A stretch of DNA of 62,863 nt from Deltaproteobacteria bacterium Ga0077539 (GCA_001465015.1 LNEO01000143.1:1-62863); one strand, 5' to 3'; shown: positions 45,101 to 52,372, numbered from the stretch's first letter. Notes: generated from the sequence alone by a model not told the origin. Made by a program: numbers and translations.

Positions 45101-45318
45101 TCTTTCTCACGATCGAGGACGAGACAGGGCTGCTCAACGCGATCGTTCCGCCGGCGGTGTTCGAGGCGCAGCGAGGAGTGATGGTGAGCGAGCCGCTGCT
45201 CGTGTTGTACGGAGTCATGCAGCGCGAAGACGGCGTCGCGAGCGTGCGCGTCGCGCGCGTCGAACCCTTCTCGATACGAGAAGGGCTCGTTCACCCCGAG
45301 TCACATGATTTCAGGTGA
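42154..45318 (+). CDS. dnaE2: Error-prone DNA polymerase DnaE2 (ImuC)
   Basis: This 1,054-residue C-family polymerase has an N-terminal PHP domain, palm with GRGSAANSAVCYALGIT and catalytic Asp pair in PDIDLD (387-392), a helix-hairpin-helix region, and a C-terminal OB domain (AGAVITRQRPPTAKGFFFLTIEDETG). The length and absence of the long DnaE1 C-terminus mark it as DnaE2. It performs translesion synthesis with ImuA and ImuB, encoded 8.7 kb away. In the PHP domain the usual HxHS motif reads HAVS (H6, V8) and the later metal-ligand region reads IVGTSV, so the metal site looks degenerate. The start is ATG 42154; ATG 42166 is less likely. Confidence 0.93.
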   Translation: MDVEMHAVSAFSFLYGASLPEDLAARAAELGLRAVALCDRDGFSGAPRFHRAAKSAGLRAIVGTSVLVSDGVITSRVALYVRTRAAYRALCRALTDARLASQRDVVRAEGLSLSLASLAQVAPLGSSAMLLAEGAFARCAHERDPRAEQWARAVARAMPAGECFVERRRTLDRRGQQTDARLAHLAEHCGLDAIATVAPRAAKSEHSVVADVFDCARLHTTLARAGTALEPNRERRLKGPSELAALFYDEPHARRSAEALAERCEYSLEDLGYEFPSVKLPPGVSTQERLAELVRTGARERYPLMEERVRAQLRHELDTIARLDLAGYFLIVWDIVRFCRERGILVQGRGSAANSAVCYALGITAVDPVGMELLFERFLSESRGEWPDIDLDLPSGDRREEVIQYVYRRYGERGAAMTAVVITYRARAAAREAGKALGFSEDALSAVAKQLGWFGTLDREELEERFSCGGVAPRDPRVARWIDTTVLLQNLPRHLGQHPGGMVIARGRLDELCPLEPAAMPGRVIVPWDKDDCEDLGILKVDLLGLGMMALFERVLPLVSEHDGAEIDLAHLPADDPETYAMIQRADTVGVFQIESRAQMNTLPRLKPQRFYDLVVEVALIRPGPIVGKMVHPYLRRRAGREPVTYAHPALEPVLSRTLGVPLFQEQLMRVAMVAAGFSGAEAEELRRAMGSKRSVERMNSLERQLREGMTRNGYPQDAQEDVVRGILSFALYGFPESHSASFALLAYASAYLKRHFTASFTCALLDCWPMGFYSPATVVQDARRHGVRVLPIDIAHSRWLCSREGPAVRLGLRYVRGLRQEVGLAIERTRELRPFASIDDLSRRVRLRPNELGTLAELGALSSLPNPAGRPWTRRSALWQALAVARARGSSLASSTPLFDTVDVDVGDSPLAEMTLADRVAADLAHSQITVGAHPVALVRAKLHDEKILSTSEALALAHNRAVAVAGAVITRQRPPTAKGFFFLTIEDETGLLNAIVPPAVFEAQRGVMVSEPLLVLYGVMQREDGVASVRVARVEPFSIREGLVHPESHDFR

Positions 45319-45343
45319 CTATAATTACCCCCCCAAGCGTCGC

Positions 45344-46129
45344 TCAGCGGTCGACGCGAACGCGAACGCCGCCGCCGCCACGAACGCGGACGCCGCCGTT
45401 CGGGCCGACGACGACGGCGCCGGGTCCGGGGGGATTGACCACCACCGCGCCGTTCGGGCGCGTGCGCACGACGGTCGCGCCCGGCCCCGCGGTGTTCACG
45501 ACCACGGTGTTGCCCGGTCCCGGCGGGTTGACCATCACCGCGCCGCCGACGGGACGCGCCACGACGACGCCAGGTCCCGGCGGATTCGCGACGACGACGC
45601 CCGGCCCTGCGCCGGCTTGCCATCCGCCGCGGACCCACATGTAACGTCCACCGCGGTTCTCCCATCGACCGGGATTCCACGCCGCGCCCGCGACGCGAGG
45701 ACGCATCCAGCGTCCACGACGCCACGCCCAACGCCCATCGCGCCAACGCCAGTTGCCGCCGACCCACACGAAGCCCGGCCGGACCGCGCCCTGCACTTCG
45801 GCTTGCGCTGCAGGAGGAGCGACGGTGGCCACCATCGGCGGCTCCTTCTCGGGGTCATCGTCCGCCTCGCGCCACTGCGCTGCGCTGACGACGACTGGCG
45901 TCGCGACGGCGATGGGCTGCGGAGCGGCGACCACGGCCTGCACTGGTTGAACGCCAGGCTGCGCGACGACGACGGTGCCTGGCTGCACGGCGGGCTGTGC
46001 GACGACCACGTTGGGTGTCTGCACGTTGACCCCGACCCGGACCGAGCCCCCGACGGACACCTGGGCGTTGGCCGCGACGGGAACAACCACCGACGCGAGA
46101 CTCAACGCTGCAACGAGCTTCTTCTTCAT
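45344..46129 (-). CDS. Secreted YXWGXW-like aromatic repeat protein with Pro/Gly/Val tail
   Basis: This 261-residue protein starts at ATG 46129 (GGAGAG upstream) with signal MKKKLVAALSLASVVVPVAANA. The middle has W/G/R aromatic repeats (WVGGNWRWRDGRWAWRRGRW; WNPGRWENRGGRYMWVRGGW) like YXWGXW-repeat proteins of the bacterial envelope. The flanks are low-complexity: VVVAQPAVQPG repeats before, and NPPGPGVVVARP-type repeats after, ending in Arg/Gly/Val. The function is unknown; it may be a structural envelope protein. It is divergent from the AgmX-like lipoprotein, with a 20-bp palindrome between. Confidence 0.75.
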   Translation of the reverse strand: MKKKLVAALSLASVVVPVAANAQVSVGGSVRVGVNVQTPNVVVAQPAVQPGTVVVAQPGVQPVQAVVAAPQPIAVATPVVVSAAQWREADDDPEKEPPMVATVAPPAAQAEVQGAVRPGFVWVGGNWRWRDGRWAWRRGRWMRPRVAGAAWNPGRWENRGGRYMWVRGGWQAGAGPGVVVANPPGPGVVVARPVGGAVMVNPPGPGNTVVVNTAGPGATVVRTRPNGAVVVNPPGPGAVVVGPNGGVRVRGGGGVRVRVDR

Positions 46130-46300
46130 GGAATCTCTCCGGTTCGAGACAGATCTCGATGTCGAGCGCGGCGTTCGACGATCGACTCGATCGATCGATT
46201 CAACCGAAGCCCTCGCTCCGAACGTGCGGGAGTGTACGGCGACAGCCACGCGTTTCGTCCCAGCAATTTCTCAGAAAAGTGTGCAGATCGGATTCCCGAC

Positions 46301-46320
46301 GTGGGGACTGGAGTCCCCAC
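46301..46320. promoter_or_regulatory. Perfect 20-bp palindrome (operator candidate)
   Basis: GTGGGGACTGGAGTCCCCAC is made of two perfect 9-bp arms around GG. It lies 64 bp before the AgmX-like start and 171 bp from the divergent YXWGXW gene start. Length, perfection and location favour a regulator-binding site; on RNA it would also form a strong hairpin. Confidence 0.55.
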
Positions 46321-46384
46321 CGCGACCGAGGCTCGTCCAGGGCGCCGTGGTCGTTGTATGGTGCCCGCTCGCAACAGGAGGCTC

Positions 46385-47179
46385 ATGAGGACGCGCAAGA
46401 CGAAGGCGATATTGGCTCGGCACTGGACGATCGCATCGGTCGTCGCCCTCACCGGCTGCAGCTCTGGCGCGCAGACCACCCAGAGCACCGACAACGCAGC
46501 CAATACGCAGTCGAACTCGAGCGGCAGCGCGTCGCGCCCGCAACCAACCGCGCAAGACCGTTGCGCAGCGATGGGCGTGAGCAGCGGCATGACGATCGAG
46601 GGACAGCTCGGGACGCTGCGTCAGTCCGAGGTGAGCGCGACGCTCAACCCGGCGCTCTCGCGGCTGCAAACCTGCTACGCCAATCGACTCGAAGCGCATC
46701 CGTATCTGGCCGGCGCCGTTCAGTTCAAGATCCGCGTCGGGACCGATGGATCGGTGCGCTGGGTGTTGCCCGTCCAGAGCTCCATCGGCGATCGCGAGAC
46801 CGAACGATGCATGGCTGACGTGCTGCAAGGATTGCGTTTTCCTCAGCCGTGCGGCGGAGAGACCGAGACGACGTGGGGGCCGAGCTTCGAAGGCGGCGAA
46901 GATGCTCGTCCCGCCGTCGCGTGGGACGGCTCGCGCGTCTCGACGCAGCTCAGCCGTCGCCGCGCGCAGCTCTCGCAGTGTCTGCGCGGCGCCAGCGGAG
47001 CGAACGCCGAGGTCACGATGTACGTGGGGCAGGGCGGTCGCGTCGTCACCGCAGGAGCCTCGATCTCGAGCAACGAGGCGGCCGCGGCGATCGACTGCCT
47101 CGTGAGCGAAGTGTCGGGTTGGACCGGGCTGCCCGACCCGGGGTCCTATCCGGCGAAAGCGACCTTTCGCCTTCCTTGA
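46385..47179 (+). CDS. AgmX/PglI C-terminal-domain-type lipoprotein
   Basis: This 264-residue protein starts at ATG 46385 with AGGAGG 6 nt before; an in-frame ATG at 46358 lacks such a site. It has a canonical lipobox LTGC and a Ser/Asn/Gln-rich linker to about residue 58. Two related beta-alpha modules follow. The first (LSRLQTCYANRLEAHPYLAGAVQFKIRVGTDGSVRWV, then CMADVLQGLRFPQP) is the domain seen at the ends of myxobacterial gliding protein AgmX and PglI. The second (RRAQLSQCLRG, AEVTMYVGQGGRVV, CLVSEVSGW) looks like a diverged copy. It is probably periplasmic or outer-membrane facing. Confidence 0.78.
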   Translation: MRTRKTKAILARHWTIASVVALTGCSSGAQTTQSTDNAANTQSNSSGSASRPQPTAQDRCAAMGVSSGMTIEGQLGTLRQSEVSATLNPALSRLQTCYANRLEAHPYLAGAVQFKIRVGTDGSVRWVLPVQSSIGDRETERCMADVLQGLRFPQPCGGETETTWGPSFEGGEDARPAVAWDGSRVSTQLSRRRAQLSQCLRGASGANAEVTMYVGQGGRVVTAGASISSNEAAAAIDCLVSEVSGWTGLPDPGSYPAKATFRLP

Positions 47180-47202
47180 CGTGGTCGAAGTTGCGCTCGG
47201 AC

Positions 47203-47225
47203 GGCGATAGGCCCTACCTATCGCC
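47203..47225 (+). promoter_or_regulatory. Perfect 9-bp-arm palindrome directly before the acyl-CoA dehydrogenase start
   Basis: GGCGATAGG (47203-47211) and CCTATCGCC (47217-47225) surround CCCTA and end 6 nt before GTG 47232. This region should hold the ribosome site, and no Shine-Dalgarno is visible. It may be an operator (for example of a TetR-type fatty-acid regulator), a terminator of the upstream gene, or a translation-controlling hairpin. Confidence 0.5.
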
Positions 47226-47231
47226 ATCACC

Positions 47232-48368
47232 GTGGACCTCGAACTCGACGACGTACAACGCATGGTGCGCGACACCGCTCGCGCGTTCTCCGAGAAGACG
47301 CTCGCGCCCAACGCGGCCCGCTTCGAACGCGAAGAGAAGATCCCTCGCGAGGTGCTCGCCGAGCTCGCGCGACTCGGGCTCATGTCCGTGAACATTCCCG
47401 CGCGATACGAGGGAGCAGAGGCCGGCGCCGTCGCGTACGCGCTCGCGATGTTCGAGATCGCCCGAGGCTGCGCGTCGACGGCCGTCACGATGGCAGTCAC
47501 CAACATGGTCGGCGAGGTGATCGAGAAGTTCGGCACCGACGCGCAGCGAGACCGCTTCGTGAAGGGCCTCGCGACCGGAGAGCTCGTCGCGGGTGCGTTC
47601 GCCCTCAGCGAGCCAGAAGCAGGCAGCGATCCGGGCGCGATGCGAACGACCGCCGAGCGCAAAGGCGATCGCTGGGTGATCTCTGGCACCAAGGCGTGGA
47701 TCTCCAACGCGGAGTTCGCGGGCGTCTTCGTGGTGTGGGCGCGCACCGGCGGCGCAGGCACCGCGGGCATCTCGACGTTTCTCGTGCCCGCAGGGACGCC
47801 CGGTCTCGTCGTCGGAAAGCACGAAGACAAGATGGGCCTGCGCGGCTCGTGCACCTGCGCGCTCACGCTCGACGGCTGCGAGATCCCCGAGGACGCCCTG
47901 CTCGGCGAGCTCGGCGGCGGCTTCAAGATCGCGATGATGGCGCTCGACGGCGGCCGCATTGGGATCGGCGCGCAGGCCTCGGGCATCGCGACCGCCGCGC
48001 TCGAGGCGGGCGTCGCGTACGCCCGTGACCGAAAGCAGTTCGGCAAATCGATCGGCGAGTTTCAGGCGATTCAGTGGATGATCGCCGACTCGCGCACCGA
48101 GCTCGACGCGGCGAAGCTGCTCGTCCTGCGCGCCGCGCAGCTCAAGCAGGCGGGGGCGTTCTTCTCACGCGAAGCGGCCATGGCGAAGGTGTTCGCGACG
48201 GAGAAGGCCGGGCTCATCTGCGACCGCATGCTGCAAGTGCACGGCGGCTACGGGTACACCAAAGACTTCGCCGTCGAGCGCCACGTGCGCGACGTGCGCG
48301 TCACGCGAATCTACGAAGGCACCAGCGAGATTCAGCGCACCGTCATCGCCCGCAACGTGCTGCGTTGA
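47232..48368 (+). CDS. Acyl-CoA dehydrogenase (FAD-dependent)
   Basis: This 378-residue enzyme has the three acyl-CoA dehydrogenase regions: an alpha N-terminal domain (ELDDVQRMVRDTARAFSEKTLAPNA), the middle beta domain with the flavin/substrate signature GAFALSEPEAGSDPGAM, and the C-terminal domain with RKQFGKSIGEFQAIQ. The catalytic base is E362 in YEGTSEIQR. It oxidises acyl-CoA to enoyl-CoA and passes electrons to ETF. The short/medium-chain (BcdA/AcdA) type is most similar by eye. The start is GTG 47232 by fit to the family N-terminus. pdxJ follows after 29 nt. Confidence 0.95.
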   Translation: MDLELDDVQRMVRDTARAFSEKTLAPNAARFEREEKIPREVLAELARLGLMSVNIPARYEGAEAGAVAYALAMFEIARGCASTAVTMAVTNMVGEVIEKFGTDAQRDRFVKGLATGELVAGAFALSEPEAGSDPGAMRTTAERKGDRWVISGTKAWISNAEFAGVFVVWARTGGAGTAGISTFLVPAGTPGLVVGKHEDKMGLRGSCTCALTLDGCEIPEDALLGELGGGFKIAMMALDGGRIGIGAQASGIATAALEAGVAYARDRKQFGKSIGEFQAIQWMIADSRTELDAAKLLVLRAAQLKQAGAFFSREAAMAKVFATEKAGLICDRMLQVHGGYGYTKDFAVERHVRDVRVTRIYEGTSEIQRTVIARNVLR

Positions 48369-48397
48369 TTCAGGGCCGAGACCGCGAGAGACCGACG

Positions 48398-49129
48398 ATG
48401 GACATCGCTCTTCACGTCAACATCGACCACGTCGCGACGCTTCGACAGGCGCGCGGCACGAACTATCCCGACCCGGTCGAGGCAGCGCTCATCGCCGAGC
48501 GCGCTGGCGCTCACGGGATCACCGCGCATCTGCGCGAGGACCGACGGCACGTCAACGACCGGGACGTTCGCGTGCTGCGCGAGGTCGTGCGCGGCACGTT
48601 CAACCTCGAGATGGCTGCCACGGAAGAAATGCTCGCCATCGCGTTGGCGACCGTTCCGGACCACGTGACGCTCGTGCCCGAGCGACGCGAAGAGCGCACG
48701 ACCGAGGGGGGGCTCGACGTTCTGTCCCACCGCGAGCACATCCGCCGGATCGTCGGCGCGCTGAACGACCGCGGAATTCGTGTGTCGCTATTCATCGCTC
48801 CTTCGCGCAGCCAGATCGACGCGAGCAAGGAGGTGGGCGCCGTGCAGATCGAGCTGCACACCGGGGACTACGCGCACGCGCGCCCGCACGACCGAGCGTC
48901 GCACCTCAAGAGCCTCGCCGACGGAGCTGCGCACGCGCGAGCGTTCGGGCTGCGCGTGGCGGCGGGCCACGGACTCACGCTTGAAAACGTGGGCCAGGTC
49001 ACGGCGATTCGCGAGTGCGTCGAGCTCAACATCGGACACGCGATCGTCAGCGACGCGGTGATCTCGGGCTTCGACGGCGCGGTGCGCGCGATGCTCGAGG
49101 CGATTCGCCGCGGTCGGGCCAGCGCGTGA
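48398..49129 (+). CDS. pdxJ: Pyridoxine 5'-phosphate synthase
   Basis: This 243-residue TIM-barrel protein has the family motifs ALHVNIDHVATLRQARG at the N-terminus, GAHGITAHLREDRRHVND, VTLVPERREERTTEGG, and IELHTGDYA. The last Glu-His region and C-terminal ELNIGHAIVSDAV bind phosphate. It condenses 1-deoxy-xylulose 5-phosphate with 3-amino-1-hydroxyacetone phosphate to give pyridoxine 5'-phosphate (the DXP-dependent route to vitamin B6). Its TGA overlaps the GTG of the next gene, so translation is coupled. Confidence 0.96.
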   Translation: MDIALHVNIDHVATLRQARGTNYPDPVEAALIAERAGAHGITAHLREDRRHVNDRDVRVLREVVRGTFNLEMAATEEMLAIALATVPDHVTLVPERREERTTEGGLDVLSHREHIRRIVGALNDRGIRVSLFIAPSRSQIDASKEVGAVQIELHTGDYAHARPHDRASHLKSLADGAAHARAFGLRVAAGHGLTLENVGQVTAIRECVELNIGHAIVSDAVISGFDGAVRAMLEAIRRGRASA

Positions 49130-50619
49130 CGATCGAGCTCGAGCCGCTCCTCGATCGCGCGCAGTCGCGGCAGGTCGACCAGACGCTCGCCGCGCGCGGA
49201 GTCGTCACCGCGCTGCTCATGGAAAACGCAGGCCGCGGCGCGGCCGAGCACGTCGCCCGCATCGCGCGCGCGCGCGGCGTCCGCCACATCGACGTCCTGT
49301 GCGGGCCGGGAAACAACGGCGGCGATGGCCTCGTCGTCACGCGCCATTTGCTGACGCAAGGCTTCGTCGCGAGGGCGTTCGCGCTCGAGCCGCTCTCTCG
49401 CTGGAGCGGTGACGCCGCGATCATGCGCGACGCGCTGCTCGCCGTCGCTCCGACGGCGATCGTACACTGGGACGACGGGGCCGATGGCGTAGTCGCGGAC
49501 GCGCCCCTCGTCGTCGACGCGCTGTTCGGAACGGGTCTGTCGCGTCCGCTCGAGGGCCGCGCCGCGCAGGCGGTGCACTCGCTGATCGGCCGCGCGGTGA
49601 TCGCCCTCGATTGTCCTTCGGGCCTCGACATCGACACCGCGAGCGCGCTTGGAGCGGCGCCGCGCGCAGAGGCGACAGTCGCGTTCGCGACGTCCAAGCC
49701 TGGGCTGCACACCGGCGAAGGCTTGATGTTGGCTGGCGAAGTGTTCGTGGCGCACCTCGGCTTCGTCGCGCCGATCAGCGACGAGCGGACCTGGTTGGTC
49801 CGTCGCTGCGCGCTCGAGCCTCGCGCTCGACAGACTCACAAGGGCACGGCTGGACGGGTCCTCGTCGTCGCCGGAAGCGACGGAACGGCAGGTGCCGGCT
49901 GGCTCTCGTGCCTCGGCGCGCACCGCGGCGGCGCGGGACTCGTGACGCTCGCGACGCGCGCCAGAGACCGGGCATCGCCGATCCTCGAGACCATGACGCT
50001 CGCGCTCTCCAACGACGAGCGCGAGGCGGTCAGCGCGTTGAGCGTCGCGGCCGAGCGTGCCGACTGCATCGTCGTTGGACCCGGGTTGGGTCGTGATCCG
50101 TGGGCGAGGGCGATGGTGGACGCCGTTGTCGCGAGCAGCGCGCCGCTCGTCGTGGACGCCGACGCCCTCTCGCTCATCGCAGAGGGACCCACGCCGCTGC
50201 GGTCTCAGACGATCCTGACCCCGCATCCGTTGGAGGCCGCGAGGATGCTCGGGCAATCGTCAGCGATCGCGATCAACGCCGATCGGTTCGGCGCGGCCCG
50301 CGAGATCGCGCGTCGATTCGAAGCGGTCACGCTGCTCAAGGGCGCCGGGACGATCATCGCGCACCCCGACGGGCGCGCGTGGGTGCTCCCGTTCGCCGAG
50401 CCGACGCTCGCCGTCGCGGGAAGCGGCGATGTGCTCGCGGGGGTGATCGGCGCTCGTCTCGCCGAACGGTCCGCGTCGCCAACCTGGCACGAGGCGGCGA
50501 TCGAGGCGGCGTACGCGCACGGGGCAGCCGGAGCTGCGCTTCGCGCGACGCGGGGAAGCGGCCGCGGCGCGCTCGCGCACGAAATCGCGGACGCAATTCG
50601 CTTCGACGAGCGTTCGTGA
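49126..50619 (+). CDS. nnr: Bifunctional NAD(P)HX epimerase / ADP-dependent NAD(P)HX dehydratase
   Basis: This 497-residue protein joins two repair enzymes. The N-terminal YjeF_N (NnrE) domain of about 210 residues has the epimerase signature CGPGNNGGDGLVVTRHL and VVDALFGTGLSRPLEG. The C-terminal carbohydrate-kinase-like (NnrD) domain has KGTAGRVLVVAGSDGTAGA, GPGLGRDPWA, TPHPLEAARML and the nucleotide motif VAGSGDVLAGVIGA. It restores hydrated NADH/NADPH. GTG 49126 overlaps the pdxJ stop by four bases. In many proteobacteria acpS lies between pdxJ and this gene; here it is absent. Confidence 0.95.
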   Translation: MTIELEPLLDRAQSRQVDQTLAARGVVTALLMENAGRGAAEHVARIARARGVRHIDVLCGPGNNGGDGLVVTRHLLTQGFVARAFALEPLSRWSGDAAIMRDALLAVAPTAIVHWDDGADGVVADAPLVVDALFGTGLSRPLEGRAAQAVHSLIGRAVIALDCPSGLDIDTASALGAAPRAEATVAFATSKPGLHTGEGLMLAGEVFVAHLGFVAPISDERTWLVRRCALEPRARQTHKGTAGRVLVVAGSDGTAGAGWLSCLGAHRGGAGLVTLATRARDRASPILETMTLALSNDEREAVSALSVAAERADCIVVGPGLGRDPWARAMVDAVVASSAPLVVDADALSLIAEGPTPLRSQTILTPHPLEAARMLGQSSAIAINADRFGAAREIARRFEAVTLLKGAGTIIAHPDGRAWVLPFAEPTLAVAGSGDVLAGVIGARLAERSASPTWHEAAIEAAYAHGAAGAALRATRGSGRGALAHEIADAIRFDERS

Positions 50620-50624
50620 CGAAT

Positions 50625-50713
50625 TGTCACCGCCGACGATCGGATCGGCGGACACGGTGACACACGGGCTGTGTCTCGATGGACGCAGCGCCCGTCAGAA
50701 TCCTTGTGATTCT
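50625..50713. promoter_or_regulatory. Cluster of three inverted repeats upstream of the ECF sigma gene
   Basis: The arms are TGTCACCG / CGGTGACA (50625-50632 and 50655-50662, with a nested CCGA/TCGG pair), GACACA / TGTGTC (50659-50664 and 50670-50675) and AGAATC / GATTCT (50697-50702 and 50708-50713). The first begins 5 nt after the nnr stop and may end that transcript; the last is 61 bp before the sigma start. The first two overlap and could form alternative structures. Confidence 0.4.
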
Positions 50714-50773
50714 CGCGATGCTGCGGGTTGGCCTAGACCTTGAAGAGCTCCTCCGACAGCTACGGAGGCCACG

Positions 50774-51343
50774 ATGTCCAACCGCCGCGTTGAATTCACA
50801 CAATCGATCGAGCCCGCGCTCGACGGACTCTTTGCCACAGCGCTTCGACTCACTGGTTCTGCCGCGGACGCAGGCGATCTGGTGCAGGACGCGCTCTTGC
50901 TGGCCTACCAGGGATGGGATCGATTCGAGTCGGGCACCAACATCCGAGCGTGGTTGCATCGCATTCAGTTCAACGCGTTTGTCAGCGGCTATCGGCGCAA
51001 GAAGCGAGAGCGTCGCGCGCTCGACATCGACGCGGATCCGTCGAAGGCCGAGCTGTTCGTGAGCGAGCACGACACCCGATCGAGCGAAGAGGACGGCGGC
51101 GTGGTCGTTCGCGGCCTCGGGCGCACGGTGCAGAGCGCGCTCGATGAGCTCTCGCCGGAGTTTCGCGCGGTGGTCGTGATGGCGGACATCGCCGAGCTCA
51201 GCTACCGCGAGATCGCGGACACGCTCGGGTGTCCGATCGGCACGGTGATGTCTCGCTTGCATCGCGCTCGTCGAATGCTGGCCAAGAAGCTGGCCCCCAA
51301 GCTGGGCCGACAGCTCCCAGACGATCTCTGCGAGGCGGCATAG
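50774..51343 (+). CDS. ECF-type RNA polymerase sigma factor
   Basis: This 189-residue protein has region 2 (FATALRLTGSAADAGDLVQDALLLAYQGWDRFESGTNIRAWLHRIQFNAF, -10 recognition) and region 4 (SALDELSPEFRAVVVMADIAELSYREIADTLGCPIGTVMSRLHRARRMLAKKL, a helix-turn-helix for the -35). They are separated by an acidic linker. No anti-sigma gene is next to it: the downstream neighbour is the convergent ddl. GGAGG lies 7 nt before ATG 50774. The ECF subgroup cannot be given by eye; the GTNIRAWL motif is typical of the broad RpoE-like class. Confidence 0.92.
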   Translation: MSNRRVEFTQSIEPALDGLFATALRLTGSAADAGDLVQDALLLAYQGWDRFESGTNIRAWLHRIQFNAFVSGYRRKKRERRALDIDADPSKAELFVSEHDTRSSEEDGGVVVRGLGRTVQSALDELSPEFRAVVVMADIAELSYREIADTLGCPIGTVMSRLHRARRMLAKKLAPKLGRQLPDDLCEAA

Positions 51344-51385
51344 CGCGATCGGGTTCGTGGGGCGTGGCTTCTGACTGCGAGCGAT

Positions 51386-51405
51386 CGAGCGGTGGTTGCC
51401 GCTCG
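51386..51405. terminator. Hairpin between convergent sigma and ddl genes
   Basis: A perfect 7-bp stem CGAGCGG / CCGCTCG with a six-base loop lies 42 nt after the sigma stop and 4 nt after the ddl stop. It could serve both directions. There is no U-tract on either side. Confidence 0.4.
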
Positions 51406-51409
51406 GACT

Positions 51410-52372
51410 TCACGCCTCGGCGACGGCCGCGGGGCGCGCGCTCGCGCTCTTGGCGGTGCCGTACGAGAGCCGCGCGGTCGAGAGGATCTCTTCGCAGAGC
51501 GAGCCGAAGTCGATGCCCGCGCCCGCTGCGATCTTGGGCAGAAGCGAGGTCGGGGTCAGTCCAGGGGTCGTGTTGACCTCGAGCACGTACTCGTTCTCAC
51601 CTTCGGTGACGATCATGTCGACGCGAACGGCTCCCGTGCAGCCGAGGCTCTGCGCGGCGCGCTCGGCGAGACGCAACACGCCCTGATAGCGCGTGGGCGC
51701 GAGGCGCGCGGGGTAGAAGTACTCCGTCATTCCCTTGGTGTACTTCGCCTGAAAGTCGAACATCTGTCGCTTCGGGACGACTTCGATCGCGCCGAGCACG
51801 TGGCCGTTGAGAATGCCGACGTGCACCTCACGGCCCTTGATGTAGCGCTCGACGAGGACTCCATCGTCGTGCTTGAGGGCGGTGTCGACGGCGACGCGAA
51901 GCTCGTCGAAGCTGTTCGCGCGAGAGATGCCGATGGACGAACCTTCGCGGCGAGGCTTCACGACGACCGGAAAGCCGAAGCTTCCGTGCTGCGTCTCGAG
52001 CTCAGCGTTGGTGACCGCTCCTTCGATCGCGTAGTAGGGCGCGGTCGGAACGTTGTGCAGGCGAAAGAGCTCCTTCGCCTTGAGTTTGTCCATCGCGAGC
52101 GCGCTCGGCAAAACGCCAGAGCCCGTGTACGGGATGCCCATGCACTCGAGCAGGCCCTGGACGCAGCCGTCCTCGCCGTACCGACCGTGGAGCGCGAGAA
52201 ACGCGACGTCGATCGGCGTCGCGCGCAGGGCGCGATCGAGGTCACGATCGACATAGACCGGGACGACGTCGTGTCCGCGCGCTCGAAGCGCCTCGACCAC
52301 GGCCTCACCGGTACGAATAGAGATGTCACGCTCCGACGAGAGTCCGCCGAGTAGAACGCCGATACGCTTCAT
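51410..52372 (-). CDS. ddl: D-alanine--D-alanine ligase
   Basis: This 320-residue ATP-grasp enzyme begins MKRIGVLLGGLSSERDISIRTG, the N-terminal D-Ala site region with the conserved Glu in SSERDIS. The central domain has VVVKPRREGSSIGI (the Ser of the omega loop), and the C-terminal metal/ATP site is VRVDMIVTEGENEYVLEVNTTPGLTPTSLLPK. It makes the D-Ala-D-Ala dipeptide for peptidoglycan precursors in the cytoplasm. No mur genes are adjacent. The short Ala-rich C-terminal tail is extra. It is divergent from the giant TPR gene across a 748-bp spacer. Confidence 0.95.
   Translation of the reverse strand: MKRIGVLLGGLSSERDISIRTGEAVVEALRARGHDVVPVYVDRDLDRALRATPIDVAFLALHGRYGEDGCVQGLLECMGIPYTGSGVLPSALAMDKLKAKELFRLHNVPTAPYYAIEGAVTNAELETQHGSFGFPVVVKPRREGSSIGISRANSFDELRVAVDTALKHDDGVLVERYIKGREVHVGILNGHVLGAIEVVPKRQMFDFQAKYTKGMTEYFYPARLAPTRYQGVLRLAERAAQSLGCTGAVRVDMIVTEGENEYVLEVNTTPGLTPTSLLPKIAAGAGIDFGSLCEEILSTARLSYGTAKSASARPAAVAEA

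Noticed and set aside
42112..45294. A 1,060-codon minus-strand frame
   Set aside because: It is the antisense shadow of dnaE2; its sequence is Arg/Glu/His-rich with no structure.
45320..45325. A perfect TATAAT
   Set aside because: It lies in the 25-bp gap between convergent genes, has no -35 partner at proper distance and would only drive antisense RNA; chance in a small A/T-rich patch is likely.
45344..46129. Low-complexity Val/Pro/Gly DNA that could be taken for a repeat array
   Set aside because: The repeats are irregular and explained by the protein-level NPPGPG and VVVAQP patterns; no constant spacers or unit length, so not CRISPR or satellite DNA.
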